From Acanthococcus lagerstroemiae (taxonomy: Eukaryota; Arthropoda; Insecta; Hemiptera; Eriococcidae), in contig CM063110.1 of NCBI GenBank assembly GCA_031841125.1, positions 57,077,946 through 57,141,945 of the forward strand: 64,000 bases of DNA, given 5' to 3'. This document shows, one piece after another, positions 57,639 through 64,000 of the stretch. The stretch's first letter is position 1; each line of letters opens with the position of its first letter. Made by a program: the position numbers and the translations under genes. A model generated the notes under the pieces. That model did no database searches, was not told the origin of the DNA, and worked only from the letters and a program-made list of their open reading frames with translations.

Positions 57639-57792
57639 ATTATGTTCTTTTTTAAAAATGAAGTTTGTATTTTCATGTTAAATCTCAGAATAAATTGATT
57701 TTTTTTTTTACTTTCGGTTTTTGGAATCAGCCGGTTATTAGAATCACTTTTACCCTGGACGAAAGCGATCACACTAAGCGGCATACACTGTA

Positions 57793-58268
57793 TTACGAGT
57801 TTTTCCAACATCTCAAAGAATTTCGATAGACTATGTAGGTCCCTAGAGTTCTGAATGAGCTCTTAATTGCCGTCAGAACGTCACGCAGTGGCGTCACATT
57901 TGGCCTTTTTTCTCATCATTCTTGAACACAGAGGAATTACGAAGAAAAACATTGTTTTTTCGGTATTTTTCTCATTTTATGGGGTTAGTACAACAGAAGG
58001 CTCTGGATTTCACATTCGCTGATTAACTTCCATTCCTCTGCATTCAATGGAATTATCTCCGCCCTCTTCCCCCCCCCCCCCGATATCATACCTCTAAGTT
58101 ACTTTGTGAGTATGAGTTTTTGATCAGACATACTTTTGGTCGATTCTGATAACGCTAGGTTATGTGACTGTTACTATTCTTGTGAGTACAAGGTTGAGAA
58201 GTCGAGTCCGATGTGCATAACTTACACTGCCGGACGCAAGTTTTTATCCACCCGCCAAAAATACGTTA
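57793..58268. other. Non-coding spacer
   Basis: Contains a C11 tract near 58071-58081 and nothing else recognisable. Confidence 0.45.
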
Positions 58269-58560
58269 CAGTAGAACGTCGATTACCCGGACGAATTGGC
58301 ACCACAGGCTTTCCGGATAACGGTTTTTCCGGATAACCGAAATATGTGCTTATTTTATAGAGGAAAATACAATTCGAAGGAAAATAACCCAAAAAATTGG
58401 CTCACTGGTTCCAGAATTTCCTGATTTGTCCAGAAAACCTTAATAGACTGAATAGGTTGGACTAGAAAGAGAGGGAAAAAAAGAGGTTTTGCCTAAAAAT
58501 CCGGGCCCTGATTATCATTTTTTTTTTTGGCCATTCTGGTTAATTGACGTTGGGACATTG
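58269..58560. mobile_element. pogo-like MITE with GATTACCCGGA ends
   Basis: The left end CAGTAGAACGTCGATTACCC, preceded by TA, has the look of pogo/Tigger ends. The right end (reverse strand CAATGTCCCAACGTCAATTA, then ACCAGA) is a diverged mirror. Subterminal TTTCCGGATAAC units lie at 58310-58340. There is no coding capacity. It directly abuts a LINE fragment. Confidence 0.6.
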
Positions 58561-58562
58561 TG

Positions 58563-58787
58563 GCTCTGTCGGAGGTGCGTAGGGTAGGAGAAGGTTTGAT
58601 AAGGCGTAAGAATGGAAACTATTTTTATTACTTCGGAGAAACAAAAGGACAAAAAGGGGTAGGCTTTTACATAGGTGGTAAAATATGGGATAAAGTTATA
58701 GAGATCAAAAAGGTAAATGAAAGGATTTGTATAGCTAAAATAAAAGAGTGGAGAAAGAAATTCAAATCACAATAATACAAATATATG
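58563..58787 (+). pseudogene. RTE-like LINE endonuclease fragment (5' part of chimera)
   Basis: The plus-strand frame reads ALSEVRRVGEGLIRRKNGNY, then YFGETKGQKGVGFYIGGKIW and VIEIKKVNERICIAKIK, and after a one-base slip VEKEIQITIIQIYA. These residues are the N-terminal part of the AP-type endonuclease domain of RTE-like LINEs, as in the remnant at 7.2-7.5 kb on the minus strand. The conserved QIYAP box is cut after QIYA at 58787, where sequence of a different LINE clade starts. Start and end of the domain are both missing. Confidence 0.85.
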
Positions 58788-60155
58788 CTCGCGGCCTGCG
58801 ATAGCGCAATGCCCCGAGTCGGTCCACCGCGCAAGAGACAACCCGTCTACTGGTGGACCGAGGACATCGCCAAGCTGCGGAAGGAGTGCAACCGACTTCG
58901 CCGTCGGTACCAACGCACAAGAAGAGACGACGAAGCGGCCACAGCAGTTTCGCAGCAATACCAGCAGGCTCGTCGTACTCTCAAGCTCGCCATACGCCAA
59001 AGCAAGAAGGCAGCTTGGGAGGAGTTGTGTCAGGAAGCAGATGACGACCCCTTCGGCAAGCCGTACAAGGTAGTCATGCGGAAAGCCGGAGGGCCGTCAG
59101 TGACGAGCCGTATGGAGCCGGGGGTGCTGCAACAGGTAGTTCAAGAACTGTTCCCCCAGCGCCCTCCGCTAACGGCAGTCTCCGCCGAAGTGCGAGAGGA
59201 TATCCCACTGCTTAGTGGACAGCGCGATCGACCGGATCAGCACAAAGAAGAGGAAGGCGCCTGGTCCGGGCATGATTCCCAACGTCGTCTGGGAAGTATT
59301 CCACCGAGCAGACCCGTCCCTCCTGACCAACGTATTCAATCGCGTGTTGCAGGAGGGGACATTCCCGAGCAGATGGAAGACGGCGCGGCTGGCACTGATC
59401 AAGAAGCCAGGAAAGCCATTTTTAAAGGCGGAAGACGATCTCGAGAAGTCAGTACGGATTCAGAACTATGACCCCTCGACTGCGGACGCCGCGCTGAAGT
59501 TGAAGAGTCTGGCGCAGAACGCGACAGTTCTGCGCGACGGTCAGCCTCGACATCAAGAACGCGTTCAACTCCATTCTGTATACGCGTATCATGGAGGCGT
59601 TGGAGTTAGCGCGGGTACCTGGTTACCTCGTGCGCATCATCAGGAGCTACTTCTCCGGTCGCCGGATAGAGATGGAGTCGGCGGCCGGACCAATCACACG
59701 GGAGATGACCTGCGGCGTTCCTCAGGGATCAGTACTCGGACCTACCCTGTGGAACGTCGCCTTCAACGAGATGCTGAGGCTGGCACTACCACCAGGCGTA
59801 AAGCTGATCTGATACGCCGACGACACGCTGGTGGTGTGCCAGGCGGAGACAACTGCAGAGGTCACGCGACGAGTGAACCAGGCGTTAGAGATGCTAACCC
59901 ACTGGATTGAGTCGGCGGGGCTGTGCTTAGCAGTTCAGAAGACAGAAGCGGTCTTGTTTACGACGCGACGCAAGTACAGCCCACCCACCTTTGTCCTGAA
60001 AGGTGTGGAGATTGAGTTCTGTACAGCCCTGAAGTACCTGGGGCTGTGGTTCGACGGAAAATTGCATTTCCGAGAGCACTTCCGACGGGCAGCTGAGAAG
60101 GCGGATCGAGTAGCCGGCCAGCTATCCCGTCTGATGTCGAACCTAGGGGGGCCGA
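58788..60155 (+). pseudogene. R1-like LINE ORF2 fragment, linker and reverse transcriptase
   Basis: It opens with ACDSAMPRVGPPRKRQPVYWWT and a basic linker ending in KKAAWEELCQEADDDPFGKPYKVVM (58785-59090). It then shifts frame to RKAPGPGMIPNVVWEVF...FPSRWKTARLALIKKPGKP (59250-59420). The segment expected next (YRPI...GFRKGRST) is missing, which points to a deletion around 59420-59530. Motif A follows as LDIKNAFNSILY (59550), then GVPQGSVLGPTLWN (59715) and the catalytic YADDTLVV (59813). A stop codon directly precedes YADD. The thumb (59831-60150) with LKYLGLWFDGKL is intact. Composition is distinctly GC-richer than its surroundings. Similarity ends at 60155, well before the C-terminal zinc-finger region. 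Confidence 0.87.
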
Positions 60156-60430
60156 GAATAAAGAGGCTAAATTGGGGACGGGCAGGGTACATTTCAATAT
60201 TGAAAGATGAAAGATGGACATATTCTACAACCTTTTGGCAACCTTTCGAACCCAAAAGAGACCAGGGACACCAAAAGCAAGATGGGCGGATAATATCAAA
60301 AATAGATTCCTTGATAGGCAACAGTTTCAAAGAATACTATCCATGGACAAGAATGGGAGCGCCTACAGTAATCCTTTACTCTCTACGGGGCGGGAGGGGT
60401 ATAACATGTACAGATATTATGTTATAACGG
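60156..60430 (+). pseudogene. RTE-like LINE C-terminal fragment (3' part of chimera)
   Basis: Immediately after the R1-like piece the frame becomes IKRLNWGRAGYISILKDERW, then in an overlapping frame KRPGTPKARWADNIKN. These match the K.(K/R)W.GH(V)...DDRW...GRP..RW.D.I tail of RTE-like LINEs found at 41.1 and 43.3 kb. Together with 58563-58787 it looks like the two ends of one RTE-like element around foreign LINE sequence. No clear (TTA)n tail follows. Confidence 0.75.
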
Positions 60431-60500
60431 TTCCCAATAAAGGATCTCACTGCCCCTATTGGGTAGTTCCAAAAAACCAGTATATGTATACATACAAATA

Positions 60501-61659
60501 TGTTACGCCGAATTCATCGAATTGACGATTTCATAAAATTGGCAACAAAATTTGCCGAATCTGTGAAATCGGCAGGTTCTGCTGATTTTATGAAACAAGC
60601 AATGCATGTTTACCAAATTTATAAAATCGGCAGGTATCCCTTGGGACAAAACGTGAACACCCAATTCTCAGAGTAATACGTGAATAGTCCAGCTTTCCTT
60701 AGAAAGAGTTTCAAAAGGAATTTTGAGCGACAATGTGTAGGGAAATCCTTCATTGTGAGACATAATCTGGCCTATTCTCATTTAGAATTGAAGAAAATAA
60801 ATATTAGTGCAAAACTTCTCTTTTTCTATTAAAAAAATGGTCTCGCAATTTGAAAAAGAAAAAAAGTAGATTGCTTACGATGTAACCATTATTGCTCAAT
60901 TGTTCTTACACTTTTGACTAACAAAAAGAATGAGCTTTTTATGAGTGCTCTCAAAAACTGATAAAAGTCTCAACCAGTCAATAACTGAAGAAGGTTAAAT
61001 TTATGGGGCTGAAAATGAACCACCCAGGGGCAAAAAATGAAACCCTGTTGGGGAAAAAAGTGGACGTATTTATTCTGATTGATTTGAGAGAATATTTTGC
61101 CCGCGATTGTATAGTTGGTAATTCTACTCTGGAACCACCTGCACTCTACGTCTTCAACTTCTTTCGAAATTCACACTATAGCTTCCGCCTCTTTTTCACA
61201 AGTCCATTTATTTTGATCCATTAGGTCAAACTCAAAATCAGAGTCATAAAATAGCATCACTGGCATTGTTTGCAAACACATATTGAAGAGAATTTTCGAA
61301 GGTACAGATGGAGTTTATGTCTTATTTTATCAGCAAAGAAGTCATGATTTAACAAGTGAGTGACGTTATTTGAATTATGAGTAGTATATGTACTTGTCTT
61401 CATTTTATCTTATAGATTTTGCTTTCTAGTAAGCAGCACGTGAAAATTCTGACCTCATCCGTCAGGTACACTCATCAGCCACAATAATTTATTACTGATT
61501 TTGTAAAATCGGCAACACTCGCTTATTTTATAAATTCAGCAAAAAATTTTGCTGGTTTCATAAATTCGGCAACACTGCTCTTGCGCTATTGATTTTATAA
61601 AATCAGTAAAATATCTGTCGATTTTATGACATTGTCAATTTGATGAATTCGGCGTAACA
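60501..61659. mobile_element. 1,159-bp non-coding TIR element with AAAATCGGCAACA subterminal repeats
   Basis: The left end TGTTACGCCGAATTCATCGA and the right end (reverse strand TGTTACGCCGAATTCATCAA) form inverted repeats extending about 40 bp through CATAAAAT. Each side is flanked by TA, allowing a TA duplication. The phrase TTTATAAAATCGGCA(ACAC) and variants cluster within about 150 bp of each end (60530-60635 and 61495-61640). The middle lacks them and encodes only a 73-codon frame (61003-61224) without recognised similarity. Confidence 0.8.
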
Positions 61660-62149
61660 TATATTATACATAGGTTAGAAAATTTATTAATTAAAAAAAT
61701 TGTTGAAAAATATTAACGAAACGAAAAGTAAATAAAATTTGAAGTTACACTTAATCAAAGTCAAGGTTGAACTTAAACAGCTGAGGAAATAGCGCAGTTT
61801 TCTTCTACTCGATGGTTTCTTTTACAATTTTATTATATATATTTTTTTTTTGGGGGGGGGGGCGAAATTTTTTAGTCGTGGATGGTGATTTTCTTATTCT
61901 TACTTACGGATAGGAATATGTTCCTCTTACGGAGGGAAGAAACCAAACTTTTTCACTTTTTTTAACCCAATGAATAAACATGCTTCTTCTATTTCAGGAA
62001 ATGAAGTAATTTATTCGGGTTTGTTCCAATAAAAGGCCCAAGTTCTTCTCATTCAGGACAGATAACATGTTTTCATGAATTTCTGAAGTTTGAAGGAATT
62101 TGGCGAATCTGGAAAGGAAACGCTCGATAATGTGATTAAGGTGTTTGGT
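61660..62149. other. Non-coding spacer
   Basis: A G11 tract at about 61852-61862 is the only notable point. No gene is supported. Confidence 0.4.
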
Positions 62150-62655
62150 GATAAAGTTATGAGTCGTTAGTGGTTGTCCCAAAACTCAGCTCGAAAAAGG
62201 CGCGAAAGTGCAAATCCAAAGTCAAAACGATGATAATTTGATTATGTGATAGCTAAGGGGTGTTTCACAAGGAGTTTGTACCACCTGGACAGACTGTAAA
62301 TCAACAAGATTACGTCAATTTGCTCAAATGGTTACGAAAAAGGGCCGTTAAGAGTTTGCCCAGGGGTCGCAAATACGTGCATTCTTCATCCTGACAATGC
62401 GCCGTGTCGTCATGCATTAAAAAACATCCGGATATGTCACCGTATGACTTTTCCTCTCGTTCTCCCAGGTCGAACAAATCGTTGAAGAACTCATTTCGAA
62501 TCAGTAACTGATATCCAAAGGTGCGTGACGAGGATGATTCAGAAACTGCCGGCTTAAGTGTCCCAATATTGTCATGAAAACTGGAAAAGGCGGTGGAATC
62601 AGTGTACAGCTGTCCAAGGGGAGTGCGAGTTTTTCGAGAATTCGCGCGAGAGAGG
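62150..62655 (+). pseudogene. Mariner-like (SETMAR-type) transposase remnant
   Basis: Across shifting plus-strand frames the sequence reads SKVKTM near 62218, then EFVPPGQTVNQQDYVNLLKWLRK (about 62270-62345). Next come HSSS..NAPCRHALKNIR (about 62380-62430), a PDMSPYDF third-aspartate-like box (about 62430) and RCVTRMIQKLPA. It ends with ENWKRRWNQC.AVQGE (about 62580-62625). The order matches mariner-type transposases. Many frameshifts and stops rule out function. The N-terminal helix-turn-helix part was not found, and inverted repeats were not identified. The frames at 62593-62781 (+) and 62599-62880 (-) are shadows. Confidence 0.82.
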
Positions 62656-64000
62656 GTTATAGTTCAGACCGCAGCAAAGGCATTCGAAATCAAAAAAGCG
62701 AGATGGTATAGAGAAGGCGCATGTATTGATGGACCTACAGGTAAAGTAAATCTTGTGAGGGTTAGCATAAACTGTGATTGAACTGTAACTGGACTGCTCT
62801 AATATCCTGTCAGGCCGACCAATGGAGGAGGAAGGATAATGAGTGAGGAGAAGGAGAAGAAAAATGTGTTTTTTGAACAAATGACGAACCGGATGTGCAG
62901 GTATGTAGAGACAAAAGACGTTTGTTAAGTACCTACTTGCATCGTGCTACGCAGAAACTGACCAAGTAAACGGTTGTACCCTGTTATCACGGTATGTAAA
63001 GTAAGTGAAGGTTATACCCGCACGGAATACGGGCCTACAAAAAAATTTTCGATTTGCGGTCATTGCATTAGTCTGCAAATTTTAGATTCACCCCCCCCCC
63101 CATGTAGAAGTTTCGAAACGCCTCTGCTCCTACGACTTCGCGTGATTATTGCTAAGTGTTAGTTTGTTTTTAGTCATTTCTCAACATTTCTGTTCAGAAT
63201 ACATACATTCGTTCTGCCACAATTGTGTGTGTGTATTTTGTGTCATGTGTAAAGTAGCCCCATAGCTGTTTAACTTTACCAGTCGACTTTCAGACGTCAT
63301 AACTATACCGACCCCCGAGCCCAAGTTCATTATTTTTGTAATGAATGTTTTCCTCATACGGTTCACTTTCCAGTGATACCACTATTGATAGCTTTCAGTA
63401 ACATTCGTACATTTACCCCAGCGAAAAAAAAATTCGTTCGACTTTAAGCGCGATTATTAATTTTTTCCAGTCACTTTGCAGATCGATTTAGAATAATTAT
63501 TAACGTACATTTATTTTGATCACCGTGCCTTTTCTCGTTAGCATTTGACGCCAAGGAACTTGAATATCCGAACATGCCTGTTTGATATTTCCCACATTTT
63601 GGTTCAGTTTCGCGAATAATAACCCTCCAAACACAGCGGAACGCTAATTAGAGCCCTACTCGACTTACAAAGTGAAAAAATTCGTCAGCCTGATTTAAAT
63701 TTACACTGGAAGAAGGAAATGGGGTGGGGGGAATGCAAACTCGATAATTCCGTTGTTCTTTACGAAAAATAGAAAGCGTATGGAAGTCGGCCGGGGAAGA
63801 CAAGACGCGATAGAAAATAAACGAGAGAGAAAAAAAAGTACAATAAAAACAATCTCGTGCACAACGACTACAAAAAAAAAATTGAAACAAAAAAGTTCAT
63901 TTAGAGATTTTCAGTGAGACGAAAAGAAAAAAAACAGGAGGAAGGAAAGAAGAAAGAAAAAACAAAACCGATTTCCTCGTTTTTCTCTAAATTAGATAGT
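62656..64000. other. Non-coding stretch to the window end
   Basis: A C11 tract lies near 63091-63101 and purine-rich sequence at 63820-63960. The minus-strand frames 63648-63890 and 63181-63366 have no recognised similarity. Confidence 0.4.

Larger units (their letters stand above)
56164..57790 (+). mobile_element. Internally deleted pogo/Tigger transposon
   Basis: The terminal inverted repeats begin CAGTGTATGCCGCTTA at both ends (56164 and, reversed, 57790). Each end is flanked by TA (56162-56163 and 57791-57792), the TA target duplication of the Tc1/mariner superfamily. The only coding remnant is the C-terminal part of the transposase (56431-56895). The DNA-binding and DDE catalytic domains are gone. 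A 433-bp MITE (57206-57638) has inserted into the right half. Confidence 0.85.

Noticed and set aside
59215..59910. 231-codon plus-strand frame treated as one protein
   Set aside because: Only its first part is the R1-like frame; after a deletion and frameshift near 59420-59530 the remainder is out of frame with the RT motifs, which continue in two other frames.

Overview
The window looks like intergenic DNA from an arthropod nuclear genome, most likely an insect and possibly hemipteran; the species cannot be named. The evidence is AT-rich DNA with no intact host gene, many broken non-LTR retrotransposons whose 3' ends run into (TTA)n tails, and remnants of hAT (ZMYM1-like), pogo/Tigger and mariner transposases. 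There are also dozens of inverted-repeat elements without coding capacity. No prokaryotic operon, rRNA, functional tRNA or CRISPR array was found.

Layout. 1-4.7 kb: non-coding, with a 43-bp minisatellite and inverted relatives of it. 4.7-14.2 kb: three minus-strand RTE-like LINE remnants and one foldback element. 14.2-18.9 kb: mostly unannotatable sequence with two adjacent hairpin elements and a tRNA-like SINE head. 18.9-20.6 kb: a ~100-bp tandem repeat and a decayed hAT transposase. 21.2-23.0 kb: a 1.13-kb terminal-inverted-repeat element, then a composite repeat with a tRNA-like core. 24.5-34.7 kb: about 10 kb of homopolymer-dominated sequence, including a 165-base C run, that looks like a sequencing or assembly artefact. 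34.7-40.8 kb: ordinary DNA, a tRNA-like repeat, and a second copy of the composite repeat carrying a 1,157-bp insertion with a CTAT target duplication. 41.0-43.7 kb: two LINE remnants joined at a (TTA)n tail. 48.2-52.1 kb: a third foldback copy and a nest of DNA transposons. 53.3-53.8 kb: a ~33-bp minisatellite. 56.2-57.8 kb: a deleted Tigger element with a young MITE inside. 58.3-60.4 kb: a pogo-like MITE beside a LINE whose middle is replaced by an R1-like reverse-transcriptase segment. 60.5-61.7 kb: another 1.16-kb non-coding element. 62.2-62.65 kb: a decayed mariner transposase.

There is no working gene set here; the content is the history of transposon invasions. The strongest unusual signals are: (1) a foldback family in three copies whose outer arms differ between copies but stay complementary within each copy; (2) three unrelated-looking 1.13-1.16-kb non-coding elements, each carrying its own recurring internal motif; (3) a double-junction LINE chimera; (4) a nested set of elements with several readable target-site duplications; (5) the artefactual 10-kb block, which should not be mined for genes.
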